34,076 bases of DNA from Candidatus Solibacter usitatus (GCA_016213245.1 JACRBC010000080.1:1-34076); one strand, 5' to 3'. Shown: positions 7,242 to 15,129, numbered from the stretch's first letter. Translations and numbers: made by a program. Notes: generated by a model from the letters alone, not told the origin.

Positions 7242-7931
7242 ATGACGCAGGGTCCGAGGCGCAATGTTCCGCAGGGGGAGGGCGCACCTTCCGCGCCGGC
7301 CAGGATGCCGCCCGACGTGCCGGCGGATACAGGGGTGCTGGGGTGGGTGGTCATCGCGCCCGAGACGGTAGGCCTGATCCTGGAGGATTGCCGGGCGGGG
7401 GCGGTGTCGCTGGCCGGGAAGAATCTGGACGAGTTCAGAGCGACGGGAGCGGTGCTGGAGGGCGTCTCGCTGGCCGGGGTGGTGGCGCGCTCGGCGCGCT
7501 GGCGGGATGTGCGTTTTGTGAAGTGCGACCTGTCCAACGCCGTACTGCGCGGGGTGGAGGCGAGGCGCGTGGAGATGGTGGAGTGCAGAATGCTGGGGAT
7601 GAAGGCCGTGGAATGCCGCTGGGAAGAGGTGCTTGTTGCGGGGTGCGATGCGCGCTACGCGCAGTTTCGCGACGGGGCTCTGCGAAGGTGCGAGTTCAGG
7701 GACAACCGCATGGAGGAGAGTGATTTTGCGGGTGCGGACCTGTCGAACACAGCGTTTGCGGGATGCGCTCTGCAACGAGCGGACCTGACGGGGGCAAAGC
7801 TTGCAGGTGCAGATCTCCGCGGCGCGGACCTGGAGGGCATCCTGGTGCGGCCGGAAGACGTGCGGGGGGCGACGGTCAGCGCTGCACAGGCGATGGAGCT
7901 GGCGCGGCTGCTGGGTCTGAAGATCGGCTGA
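7242..7931 (+). CDS. Pentapeptide-repeat protein
   Basis: This is a 229-aa protein with A(D/N)LxX-type repeats, clearest at about residues 160-210 (AGADLSNTAFAGCALQRADLTGAKLAGADLRGADLEG) and more degenerate from about residue 55. Such repeats build a right-handed quadrilateral beta-helix. Some members mimic DNA and protect gyrase (Qnr, MfpA), but most have no known role and nothing here points to one. The first 35 residues are Pro-rich and probably flexible; there is no signal peptide. The start lacks a ribosome site and follows an extended -10, so it may be leaderless. Its last 56 bp overlap the convergent propeller gene. No partner gene is evident. Confidence 0.85.
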   Translation: MTQGPRRNVPQGEGAPSAPARMPPDVPADTGVLGWVVIAPETVGLILEDCRAGAVSLAGKNLDEFRATGAVLEGVSLAGVVARSARWRDVRFVKCDLSNAVLRGVEARRVEMVECRMLGMKAVECRWEEVLVAGCDARYAQFRDGALRRCEFRDNRMEESDFAGADLSNTAFAGCALQRADLTGAKLAGADLRGADLEGILVRPEDVRGATVSAAQAMELARLLGLKIG

Positions 7932-8889
7932 CGGGGACGAACCAGACGCGCTGGGCGGCGGTGTCGAGGAGCTGAGCCGGCTGGGCGCCGGCGACACCGC
8001 GGTCGAGGAGGTAGAGCGAGCCGGGACCGAGGCGTTCCAAGCGGGTGGGGATGAAGTCGAGGTCGAGAGTGTTGCGGACGGAGGCGGAGGCGAGGTCCAC
8101 GGTCAAGACCTGGCGCGACCGGGCATTGGCGACGTAGAGGAGGCTGCGGTCGGCGGAGAGGGCGATCCCGACCGGTCCGTCCAGGCCGAGCCCGGACGGC
8201 GCGGCGGCGGTCACGCTGGGATTCCGGTCCCAATTGGCGATGCGGAGGACTTCGTTGCGGCCGAGGTCGGCGGCGAAGAGCTCGCCGCCGGAGAGCAGCA
8301 GGGCTCCGGCGCGAGCGAGCGGGACGAGGAGTCGCGGAGTTTCGCCGGGGGTCAGCAGGTAGAGGGCGGCGGAGGTCTCACCCTGGACCGCGGCGAAGGC
8401 GTGCAGGCCATCGGGGAGGACGGCCAGGGAGACGACCGGGTCGCTGATGGCGGTGAGGTCGACCGAGCCGAGCCGCGCTGGCTCGGCGGAGAGATTACTC
8501 CAGAGGTCCAGACGGCGGGCGGCGGAGTCGAGCAGGGCGAGCGAATCGGCGCTGCCGCTCCAGGCGGCGAGGGAGATGCCTGGGGTCTGTCCGGAAAGCT
8601 CGAGCCATGCGGGCGTGCCAGTTTGGAGGGCGTGGACGATAGAGACGCCGCCGTTTCTGGAGACGAGCGCTGTCTCGCCGTTGGGCGCGGCGGAGGCAAA
8701 ATCGACGCCGCTGACCGACGGATCGCCGGCGTAAGCGGCTCCGGGCATGCCGACGATGGCGCGCAGAGACCGGCCGGCCGGGTCGACCAGCAGACCGGAG
8801 AGCGGCCCGCGGAGGACGGTATCCTGTGCGGCTGCCAGGGCAACCGATACGGCCAAAGCCAGTAGTACACGGCCTGCCAAGACGATCAT
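7876..8889 (-). CDS. Secreted beta-propeller (NHL/YncE-like) protein of unknown function
   Basis: This is a 337-aa exported protein. A signal peptide covers about residues 1-21 (MIVLAGRVLLALAVSVALAAAQ). The rest is built from repeats such as LLVDPAGRSLRAIVGMPG, LAVLPDGLHAFAAVQG and GIALSADRSLLYVANARSRQVLTVD, which fit a six- or seven-bladed propeller. No catalytic motif is visible. The start has a good ribosome site (GGAGG, 7 bases upstream on the reverse strand). The C-terminal tail is Pro/Ala-rich (DPAAAPAPSPVQ) and lies in the 56-bp overlap with the pentapeptide-repeat gene. It has no phosphoesterase domain, unlike the propeller proteins at 3018 and 27411. Confidence 0.75.
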   Translation of the reverse strand: MIVLAGRVLLALAVSVALAAAQDTVLRGPLSGLLVDPAGRSLRAIVGMPGAAYAGDPSVSGVDFASAAPNGETALVSRNGGVSIVHALQTGTPAWLELSGQTPGISLAAWSGSADSLALLDSAARRLDLWSNLSAEPARLGSVDLTAISDPVVSLAVLPDGLHAFAAVQGETSAALYLLTPGETPRLLVPLARAGALLLSGGELFAADLGRNEVLRIANWDRNPSVTAAAPSGLGLDGPVGIALSADRSLLYVANARSRQVLTVDLASASVRNTLDLDFIPTRLERLGPGSLYLLDRGVAGAQPAQLLDTAAQRVWFVPVSRSSDPAAAPAPSPVQR

Positions 8890-8922
8890 CCGATGCCTCC
8901 TCGGCGTCGCGAGTGACGATTC

Positions 8923-10323
8923 CTACCTTATAGCAGATCCGGCGGCGCGCAGCGCCAGGATCTCGGCGAAGGACTCCTCCAGGACCTGGCAGCCCTCGCG
9001 CACGGCGGCGGCGGTGATGGTCAGCGGCGGCGCGATCTTGATGGTACAACCCATGGGGCCCACTGGTGCGAACATCAGCAGTCCTTTCTCGACCGAACGC
9101 CACACGATGTCATGGGCCAACTGCCCGTCGGGCTGGCGGTGCTCGGGGTGGACACAGGCCAGGCCGGCGACCAGGCCCTTGCCGGCGAGGAAGCCAGCCT
9201 GAGGGAAGCGGCGCTGGATGGAGGCCAGGCCGTCATGGAGGATGTCCCCCATGGCGCGGGCATTGGCGGGCAGATTCTCCCCGACGATCAGGTTGACGCT
9301 GGCCAGAGCCGCGGCGGCGCAGACGGGGTTGCCGGTGTGGGTGGAGGAAGCGCTACCGGGGCCGTGCAAGTCCATCAAGTCGGGCCGGCCGACGATGGCG
9401 GAGATGGGAAGGGAACTCGAGATGCCCTTGCCCCAGGTGGTGAGGTCCGGCAGGACTCCGTAATGCTCGAAGCCCCACATGGCGCCGGTGCGGCCGAAGC
9501 CGGCCTGCACCTCGTCGAAGATGAGGAGGGCCTTGTGGCCGTCGCACCACTGGCGCAGAGCCTTGATGTAATGCACAGGGGCGAAGGCGGCGGTACCGCC
9601 CTGGTAGGTCTCGAGCATCACGGCGCAGACCTGCCCGGGGATGATGCCCTTTTCGGCGAGCGTGGCTTCGAAGAGCTCGAAGCTGGTGTCCTCGTTCCAA
9701 TACCCGTCGGGAAAGGGCACCTGGACGAAGCCTGGATCCAGGTTGCCGATCCACTCCTTGAGCGCGGGGATGCCGCCGGCCTGCTGAGCGCCGAGCGTCC
9801 GGCCATGGAACGCGTTGTCGAAGGAGACGATCACGATCTTGCCGCGGCCGCCGGCCTTCTGGCCGTGGGTGCGGGCGAGCTTGACGGCGAACTCGACGGT
9901 TTCCGAGCCGGTGGTGAGCAGAAAAATCTTCTTGAGCGGCTCCGGCATCAACGACAGCAACCGCTCGCACAACGCGGCGCGGATTTCGGACGGGAAACAG
10001 TAGTTGGTCAGCAGCTTGTGCGACGCCTGCCGGACGATGGCGTCGACGATCTGCTGGCGGCCGTGGCCGGCGTTGGCGATGAGCACCCCGGAGGACCAGT
10101 CCAGCCACATGTTGCCCCAGGCGTCGTAGACCTGGAAGCCCTCCGCGCGATCCCAGACGACGGGAGGCTGGCCGCGCATGGCGCAAATCTCGTGCCGGTG
10201 GAGGCGCTCCAGCACAGGCAGCGACTGCGGAACCGGGAAATCCGTGACGATGCGCCGGAATTCCGTATCGACGCGAGGTACGCGGCGGGGGACCGGGGGA
10301 GACTCAGCGTTCATCATGACCAT
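8923..10323 (-). CDS. Class III pyridoxal-phosphate aminotransferase
   Basis: This 466-aa cytosolic fold-type I PLP enzyme belongs to the ornithine/GABA/acetylornithine aminotransferase group. It moves an amino group, usually a terminal one, to 2-oxoglutarate or a similar acceptor. TTGSETVEFAVKLAR binds the phosphate. FDEVQAGFGRTG holds the PLP-ring Asp (about D270). TWGKGISS carries the Schiff-base lysine (about K299). The HTGNPVCAAAALA segment is also typical. The amine donor cannot be fixed from sequence; GABA, 5-aminovalerate or ornithine are the obvious choices. I chose the ATG at 10323. The frame stays open to 10422, but those extra residues lack homology and run into the EF-P leader. 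A closer ATG at 10314 is possible. Confidence 0.88.
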   Translation of the reverse strand: MVMMNAESPPVPRRVPRVDTEFRRIVTDFPVPQSLPVLERLHRHEICAMRGQPPVVWDRAEGFQVYDAWGNMWLDWSSGVLIANAGHGRQQIVDAIVRQASHKLLTNYCFPSEIRAALCERLLSLMPEPLKKIFLLTTGSETVEFAVKLARTHGQKAGGRGKIVIVSFDNAFHGRTLGAQQAGGIPALKEWIGNLDPGFVQVPFPDGYWNEDTSFELFEATLAEKGIIPGQVCAVMLETYQGGTAAFAPVHYIKALRQWCDGHKALLIFDEVQAGFGRTGAMWGFEHYGVLPDLTTWGKGISSSLPISAIVGRPDLMDLHGPGSASSTHTGNPVCAAAALASVNLIVGENLPANARAMGDILHDGLASIQRRFPQAGFLAGKGLVAGLACVHPEHRQPDGQLAHDIVWRSVEKGLLMFAPVGPMGCTIKIAPPLTITAAAVREGCQVLEESFAEILALRAAGSAIR

Positions 10324-10390
10324 TCTGGGGGATGGCCGCCGCAGACGCAATGTGATAGGGAAGAAGGAGTCCGAAGGGAGGTCCACAGGC

Positions 10391-10963
10391 ATGATGCTGG
10401 CGTCGCAACTCAGGACCGGCATGGCGGTCCGGCATGAAGGGCAGAGTTATAAGGTGATTTCCGCTGAATACCATCCCGGGCAGGGCAAGATGGGCGGAGT
10501 CTCCCACGTCCGGCTGAAGAACCTCGACACCGGCACGCAATGGGAGACCAGCCTGCGAGCCGACCTCAAACTGGAGGAGTTGCCGCTGGAGAAGAAGCCC
10601 ATGGCCTTTCTGTACGTGGATGAGGGCTTCTGCTTTTTCATGGACCCCGACACGTGCGAACAGGCCGAGGTCGCGCTAGAGCAGATCGGCGATGCGGCGA
10701 AGTTCCTGCTGCCGGAGATGCGGGTCTCGGTGGAGTTCCTCGGAGAAAAGCCGGTGAGCGTGCAGATGCCCGGCATCATCGAGGTCCGTGTCGAGGACAC
10801 CGCGCCGCCCATGCACGGACAGACGGACAGCAACTGGAAGCCGGCGCTGCTGGAAAATCGGGCAGAGGTCATGGTGCCGCAGTTCATCAAGAACGGGGAC
10901 TCGATCCGGCTAGACCTGACCACGCTCAAGTACATGGACCGGGTGAAGGCGGGCGCCCGGTAA
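10391..10963 (+). CDS. efp: Translation elongation factor P
   Basis: EF-P binds the ribosomal E site and relieves stalling at polyproline stretches. The 190-aa protein has the three expected barrels: a KOW-like N domain (MMLASQLRTGMAVRHEGQ), a central OB domain (FLYVDEGFCFFMDPDTCEQ) and a C-terminal OB domain (ENRAEVMVPQFIKNGDSIRLD, then KYMDR). The N-domain tip reads PGQGKMGGVSH, not the common PGKGQAF, so its lysine (K33) lies two positions further on and the loop is longer. The start is fixed by GGGAGG (10376-10381), 9 bases before the ATG. The gene is divergent from the aminotransferase. I see no epmA or epmB modification gene nearby. Confidence 0.88.
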   Translation: MMLASQLRTGMAVRHEGQSYKVISAEYHPGQGKMGGVSHVRLKNLDTGTQWETSLRADLKLEELPLEKKPMAFLYVDEGFCFFMDPDTCEQAEVALEQIGDAAKFLLPEMRVSVEFLGEKPVSVQMPGIIEVRVEDTAPPMHGQTDSNWKPALLENRAEVMVPQFIKNGDSIRLDLTTLKYMDRVKAGAR

Positions 10964-10994
10964 TTGCGCCGGGGGGCCAGGGGGAAGATTTTGC

Positions 10995-11024
10995 TTGACA
11001 TGTACTAGATCACTAGTACACTAT
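10995..11024 (+). promoter_or_regulatory. Promoter with embedded GntR/YtrA operator
   Basis: A consensus -35 TTGACA (10995-11000) is followed by a perfect inverted repeat TGTACTAG-ATCA-CTAGTACA (11001-11020) and overlapping -10 candidates TACACT (11017-11022, spacer 16) or CACTAT (11019-11024, spacer 18). The palindrome fills the spacer, so a bound dimer would block RNA polymerase. GTACTA/TAGTAC half-sites are known for YtrA-subfamily GntR repressors. Transcription would begin within a few bases of the ATG at 11033, so the mRNA is nearly or fully leaderless. Confidence 0.8.
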
Positions 11025-11032
11025 AAGACCAG

Positions 11033-11437
11033 ATGATCAACCCCGTTCCATTCCGCTTTCGGCTGGACAACTCGACGGGCGTGCCAGTGTACCGGCAGTT
11101 GATCGACCAGGTGCTGCTGGCAATCGCGTCGGGGGCGCTTGCAGGTGGAGTGCAACTGCCGACGGTGAGGCAGGTGGCGGTGGACCTGGCGATCAACCCG
11201 AACACGGTGATGCGGGCGTACCGGGAGATGGAGATTCGGGGGATGCTGACGACGCAGCAGGGGCTGGGGACGTTCGTGACGCTATCGAGCGTGAAGGAAG
11301 ACGAGGCGCAGCGGCAGGCGCGGCTGAGCCGGCTGGCGGCCGAGTGCGCGTCGAAGGCGGGCGCCGAGGGCTTCTCGGTGCAGGACCTGGCAATGCGGTT
11401 GAGCGAACTGGCGGCCGGAGACGGCTGCGGGAGCTGA
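11033..11437 (+). CDS. GntR-family transcriptional regulator, YtrA subfamily
   Basis: This is a 134-aa short GntR regulator. Residues ~12-75 form the winged helix-turn-helix (VPVYRQLIDQVLLAIASGAL, then LPTVRQVAVDLAINPNTVMRAYREMEIRG and the wing GLGTFV). Only a short helical tail follows, which is diagnostic of the YtrA group; other GntR groups carry a large effector domain. YtrA proteins usually repress their own operon, often one with membrane or transport genes. The palindrome in its promoter (11001-11020) fits autorepression. The stop codon overlaps by 1 bp the start of a small membrane-protein gene, and a slipin gene follows, so all three probably form one operon. The ligand is unknown. 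Confidence 0.92.
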   Translation: MINPVPFRFRLDNSTGVPVYRQLIDQVLLAIASGALAGGVQLPTVRQVAVDLAINPNTVMRAYREMEIRGMLTTQQGLGTFVTLSSVKEDEAQRQARLSRLAAECASKAGAEGFSVQDLAMRLSELAAGDGCGS

Positions 11438-11628
11438 TGACAATGCGCAGTTGGATGCCAAGCGGGGTGGCGGCGATGCTGGCCTGGGCGGCAATGGGCG
11501 TATGCCTGGCGGAACTGGTGGAGCGGCGCGCGGTGGTGATGACGGTGATGCAGGAGAGCGTCAGGAGCTGGATGGAAGACAGATTGTCAGGAGGAACGAG
11601 CCATGTTTATGAAGGGCGCGGCCAGTGA
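11437..11628 (+). CDS. Small single-span membrane protein in the GntR-slipin operon
   Basis: This is a 63-aa frame starting at the ATG that shares one base with the GntR stop codon. It has one hydrophobic segment (about residues 9-25, GVAAMLAWAAMGVCLAE) followed by a charged, Met-rich amphipathic stretch (ERRAVVMTVMQESVRSWMED). It overlaps the slipin start by 26 bp. I do not recognise a family. The tight spacing on both sides and the membrane-protein composition support it as a real coupled gene, possibly a partner of the slipin. It is too short to exclude chance. Confidence 0.55.
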   Translation: MTMRSWMPSGVAAMLAWAAMGVCLAELVERRAVVMTVMQESVRSWMEDRLSGGTSHVYEGRGQ

Positions 11629-12538
11629 GGCCAGAAGTACGTTCAACGCGGTGAGAAGCCAGGCGGTGAGCAGTATCGGCGCCGCGGCGTTCGTGGTGTG
11701 TCTGCTGGCGGGGGTGGGGCTGGCAGCGGCGATCGAGCGGCCGTGGCCGGCGATGGCAGGCGCCCTGGTGGGCGTGTACTTTTTATTCGCCATCAAGGTA
11801 GCGCAGCAATGGGAGAAGGTGGCGGTGCTGCGGATGGGGAAGTACCGCGGGTTGCAGGGGCCGGGGATCTTCATGATCGTGCCGGTGATCGATGCGCTGA
11901 GCGACTATGTGGACCAACGCATCCGGGTGACGGACGTGAAAGCCGAGTCGTCGCTGACGCGGGATGCGGTACCGGTGTTTGTAGACGCGATCGTCTTCTG
12001 GGTGGTGTGGAACGCGGAGAAGGCGATTCTGGAGGTGCAGAACTTCAGTGACGCCATCTCGCTGAGCGCGCAGACGGCGCTGCGGGAGACGATCGGCCGG
12101 CACATGCTGACCGAGATGTTGATCGACCGCGAGTCGCTGGGGCGGGAACTGCAGAAGATCCTGGACGTGAAGACGAACCCCTGGGGGGTGACGGTGCAGA
12201 GCGTGGAGATCCGGGACGTGCAGATTCCGCAGGGGCTGGAGGACGCTATGTCGCGCGAAGCGCAGGCGCAACGGGAGAGGCAAGCGCGAATCATCCTGGG
12301 GACGGCGGAGACGGAGATCTCGGAGAAGTTCGCCCAGGCGGCGGAGATGTACAAGGGCAACCCGATCGCGCTGCACCTGCGGGCGATGAACATGCTGTAC
12401 GAGGCGATCAAGGAGAAGGGATCGATGGTGATAGTGCCCTCGTCGGCGGTGGAGACGATGGGGCTGGGCGGGATGATCGGCACGACGGCGCTGTCGCAGT
12501 TGATGGAAGGCAGCGGCGGGCAGAAGCCGCAGGCCTGA
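11603..12538 (+). CDS. SPFH/band-7 membrane scaffold protein, slipin-like
   Basis: This 311-aa protein has two N-terminal hydrophobic segments (about residues 24-44 and 50-65) followed by the SPFH domain. That domain includes QQWEKVAVLRMGKYRGLQGPGIFMIVPVID, VKAESSLTRDAVPVFVDAIVFWVV and LRETIGRHMLTEML. WGVTVQSVEIRDVQIPQGLEDAMSREAQAQRERQARI and a helical oligomerisation region complete it. Slipins assemble into ring- or cage-like membrane microdomains and often recruit an NfeD-family protease partner. No nfeD gene is present here; the small membrane protein just upstream takes the neighbouring position. An AGGAGG ribosome site lies 8 bp before the ATG at 11603. It is probably controlled by the GntR repressor. 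Confidence 0.9.
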   Translation: MFMKGAASEARSTFNAVRSQAVSSIGAAAFVVCLLAGVGLAAAIERPWPAMAGALVGVYFLFAIKVAQQWEKVAVLRMGKYRGLQGPGIFMIVPVIDALSDYVDQRIRVTDVKAESSLTRDAVPVFVDAIVFWVVWNAEKAILEVQNFSDAISLSAQTALRETIGRHMLTEMLIDRESLGRELQKILDVKTNPWGVTVQSVEIRDVQIPQGLEDAMSREAQAQRERQARIILGTAETEISEKFAQAAEMYKGNPIALHLRAMNMLYEAIKEKGSMVIVPSSAVETMGLGGMIGTTALSQLMEGSGGQKPQA

Positions 12539-12635
12539 GGGGAAAGGCAGGCGCGAAAAAATGCAGGCCGCCTGATTGCTTCGCTGTTCCGCTCTGGTGG
12601 ATAGTGGAAAGGAAGCCTGGAGGCAGCGATGCTGG

Positions 12636-13883
12636 ATGGCGGAAAACCTGCTCTACCTCACCGAACTGCTCGGGCTGAAGGTCTATGATCTGAAGCGCCG
12701 AGTATTGGGACGGGTGCGCGATGCCGCGCTTCTGCCCCTGGTCCACCCTGTGCGGGTGGACTGTTTCCTGATGGGCGGACGCGGGTACGCCTGGATCGCC
12801 ATCCGGCACGACCAGATCCGGTCGATCTCCCTGGACGGGATCTTCCTCAAAGACGAGCAGTTGACGCCGTACCACGCGGATGAATATGTACTCCGGCTGG
12901 TGCGCGACTTACTGGACCAGCAGATCATTGACGCGCGCGGGCGCAAGGTGGTGCGTGTCACCGACGTCACCTTCGGCATCAGGCGGGAGGAGGATCGCGA
13001 CACGCTGCACGTGCTGGAAGTGGACATCGGGATGAGGAGCATGTTCCGGCGGCTGGTGCAAGGCGCCATTCCGCGCCGCATGGTGCGCCGCCTGCAGCGC
13101 AGGATCCCGCCGAACTCCATCAGCTGGGATCTCTGCAACATCGTCGAGCCGGATCCGCAGCGCCGCCTGCGGCTGAATATCTCCATGGCGCCTCTGGAGA
13201 AGATGCACCCGGCGGACCTGGCCGACATTGTGGAAGAGCTGAGCCCGGAGGACCGCGAGGCGATCTTCGAGGCTATCGATACGGAAACCGCCGCCGAGGC
13301 GCTGTCGGAGATGGAGCCGGAGATCCAGGCTCAGATCATCGAGTCGCTGGAGACCGAGAAAGCGGCCGACATTCTGGAAGAGATGGATCCGGACGAAGCG
13401 GCCGACGTGCTGGGCGATCTGGAAGAAGCCACGTCGGAGGAGATTCTGGAGGAGATGGAGGACGAGCCGAAGGCGGATGTCGAGGAACTGCTGGAGTACG
13501 ACGACGATACGGCCGGCGGGCTGATGAACACGGAGTTTATCGCCGTGCATGAAGATGGGACGGCGGCCGACGCGCTGGAGGCCCTGCACCTGAATCAGGA
13601 CCTGGCCGACACGCTGAATACCATTTTCGTGACGGACATCGACCACCGGCTGCGGGGCGCCCTGCCGGTGGCGCGCGTGTTTCTGGCGCGCCCGCAGGCC
13701 AAGCTGAAGGACCTGCTGCAGGACGAAGTGGTGATTCAGGCGGGTGTGGAGGAGAAGGCAGACCGCGTGGTGGAACTGTTCGACAAGTACAACGTGATGA
13801 CGCTTCCGGTGGTGGACGAAGAGGGCCGGCTGGCGGGCGTGGTGACGGCCGACGACATCATCTCGCTCCTGAGGAAGCGTTAG
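12636..13883 (+). CDS. Soluble PRC-barrel / MgtE-N / CBS-pair protein, probable Mg sensor for the adjoining transporter
   Basis: This 415-aa protein has no membrane spans. Residues ~1-75 and ~85-165 resemble two PRC-barrel units (LLGLKVYDLKRRVLGRVRD and LLDQQIIDARGRKVVRVTDV). Residues ~183-290 are an MgtE N-domain with its acidic helical repeats (LEKMHPADLADIVEELSPEDREAIFEAI, then EKAADILEEMDPDEAADVLGDL). Residues ~290-415 are a CBS pair beginning YDDDTAGGLMN. In MgtE channels these two domains bind Mg and close the pore; the pore domain is absent here. The stop codon is immediately followed by the ATG of an NRAMP-like transporter, so the protein probably regulates it in trans. I chose ATG 12636, with GGAGGC 11 bp upstream. 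A TTG at 12576 is less likely. Confidence 0.85.
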   Translation: MAENLLYLTELLGLKVYDLKRRVLGRVRDAALLPLVHPVRVDCFLMGGRGYAWIAIRHDQIRSISLDGIFLKDEQLTPYHADEYVLRLVRDLLDQQIIDARGRKVVRVTDVTFGIRREEDRDTLHVLEVDIGMRSMFRRLVQGAIPRRMVRRLQRRIPPNSISWDLCNIVEPDPQRRLRLNISMAPLEKMHPADLADIVEELSPEDREAIFEAIDTETAAEALSEMEPEIQAQIIESLETEKAADILEEMDPDEAADVLGDLEEATSEEILEEMEDEPKADVEELLEYDDDTAGGLMNTEFIAVHEDGTAADALEALHLNQDLADTLNTIFVTDIDHRLRGALPVARVFLARPQAKLKDLLQDEVVIQAGVEEKADRVVELFDKYNVMTLPVVDEEGRLAGVVTADDIISLLRKR

Positions 13884-15128
13884 ATGCTGAAGCGCCTCAA
13901 ATACCACATTCTGGTCTTCTTCTCCGTCATCGGGCCGGGCTTCATCACGGCCATGGTGGACAACGACGCCGGCGGTATCTTCACCTACTCACAGGCGGGG
14001 GCGAAGTACGGTTACCTGCCGCTGTGGACGCTGGCGCCGATCACCGTGCTGCTGGTGGTGACCCAGGAGATGTGTTCACGCATGGGCGCGGTGACAGGCA
14101 AGGGCTTGTCGGACCTCATCCGGGAGGAGTTCGGCCTGCGGACGACGTTCTTCATGATGGCGGCGCTGGTGGCCGCCAACCTGACCAACGTCATGGCGAA
14201 CTTCGCCGGCATCGCGGAAGCGCTGGAGTTGTTCCACGTCAGCCGCTATATTTCAGTGCCGCTGGCCGCGGCGGGCGTCTGGTTTCTGATTGTCAAGGGA
14301 ACCTACGAGCGCGTGGAGAAGGTCTTCCTGTTCGCCACATCGCTCTACATCTGCTATATCATCTCCGGCGTATTGGTCAAGCCCGACTGGAAGGAGGCGG
14401 CCCTCTACAGCGTCAAGCCCGTGCTGCTGCTGGAACCGGGCTACCTGACGCTGCTGATCGGCATGGTGGGCACTTCGGTGGCGCCCTGGATGCAGTTCTA
14501 TCTGCAGGCGGCGGTGGTGGAGAAAGGAATCGGCGCCAAGGACTACGCGGAGAGCCGCGTGGAGGTGGTGGTGGGATGCATCGCCATGTCGGTGATCGCC
14601 TTCTTCATCATCGTCGCCTGCGCGGGCGCCATCCATTCCGTGAAGCCGCAGGACATCGACAGCGCCACTGACGCCGCGCTCGGCCTCAAGCCGTTCGGGC
14701 AGTACGCCTTCCTGCTGTTCTGCGCGGGCCTGTTCAACGCCTCGCTGTTCGCCGCCTGCATTCTGCCGCTGTCGACCGCCTACACCGTGTGCGAGGGGCT
14801 GGGCTTTGAGTCCGGCGTGAACCGGCGCTTCGGGGAGGCTCCGATCTTCTATTCGCTGTTCGCGCTGCTGATCGTGCTGGGCGGAGGCGCGGTGCTGCTG
14901 CCCGGCTTTCCGCTGGTGAAGATGATTCTCCTCAGCCAGGTCATCAATGGCGCCCTGCTGCCGTTCGTGCTGATCTTCATGATGCTGCTGATCAACAAAG
15001 AGCGGCTCATGAAGAAATGGAAGAACAACGGCTTCTACAACGCGACCGGCTGGATCAGCGTGGTAGTGATGATCGGCCTGACACTGGCGCTGGTCGCCAT
15101 CACGGTGCGCGACCTGTACGCCGGCTAA
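13884..15128 (+). CDS. NRAMP-family transporter with altered metal site, possible Mg transporter
   Basis: This is a 414-aa polytopic protein of about eleven spans, clearly NRAMP (SLC11) in its GPGF start and QAGAxYGY motif. Aligned without gaps to E. coli MntH, the span-1 DPGN metal motif reads DAGG (D28-A29-G30-G31). The span-6 MPH reads APW (A200-P201-W202). The Asn and Met that bind Mn and Fe are therefore both lost while the Asp is kept. Loss of these ligands is consistent with the NRAMP-related magnesium transporter (NRMT) branch. The gene starts directly after the stop of the MgtE-N/CBS protein, with no spacer, which supports magnesium as cargo. The transported ion is inferred. Confidence 0.85.
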   Translation: MLKRLKYHILVFFSVIGPGFITAMVDNDAGGIFTYSQAGAKYGYLPLWTLAPITVLLVVTQEMCSRMGAVTGKGLSDLIREEFGLRTTFFMMAALVAANLTNVMANFAGIAEALELFHVSRYISVPLAAAGVWFLIVKGTYERVEKVFLFATSLYICYIISGVLVKPDWKEAALYSVKPVLLLEPGYLTLLIGMVGTSVAPWMQFYLQAAVVEKGIGAKDYAESRVEVVVGCIAMSVIAFFIIVACAGAIHSVKPQDIDSATDAALGLKPFGQYAFLLFCAGLFNASLFAACILPLSTAYTVCEGLGFESGVNRRFGEAPIFYSLFALLIVLGGGAVLLPGFPLVKMILLSQVINGALLPFVLIFMMLLINKERLMKKWKNNGFYNATGWISVVVMIGLTLALVAITVRDLYAG

Positions 15129-15129
15129 C

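Noticed and set aside
9112-10437. Forward open frame opposite the aminotransferase gene
   Set aside because: No recognisable domain and Gly/Asp/Val-rich composition; the reverse strand carries a full class III aminotransferase.
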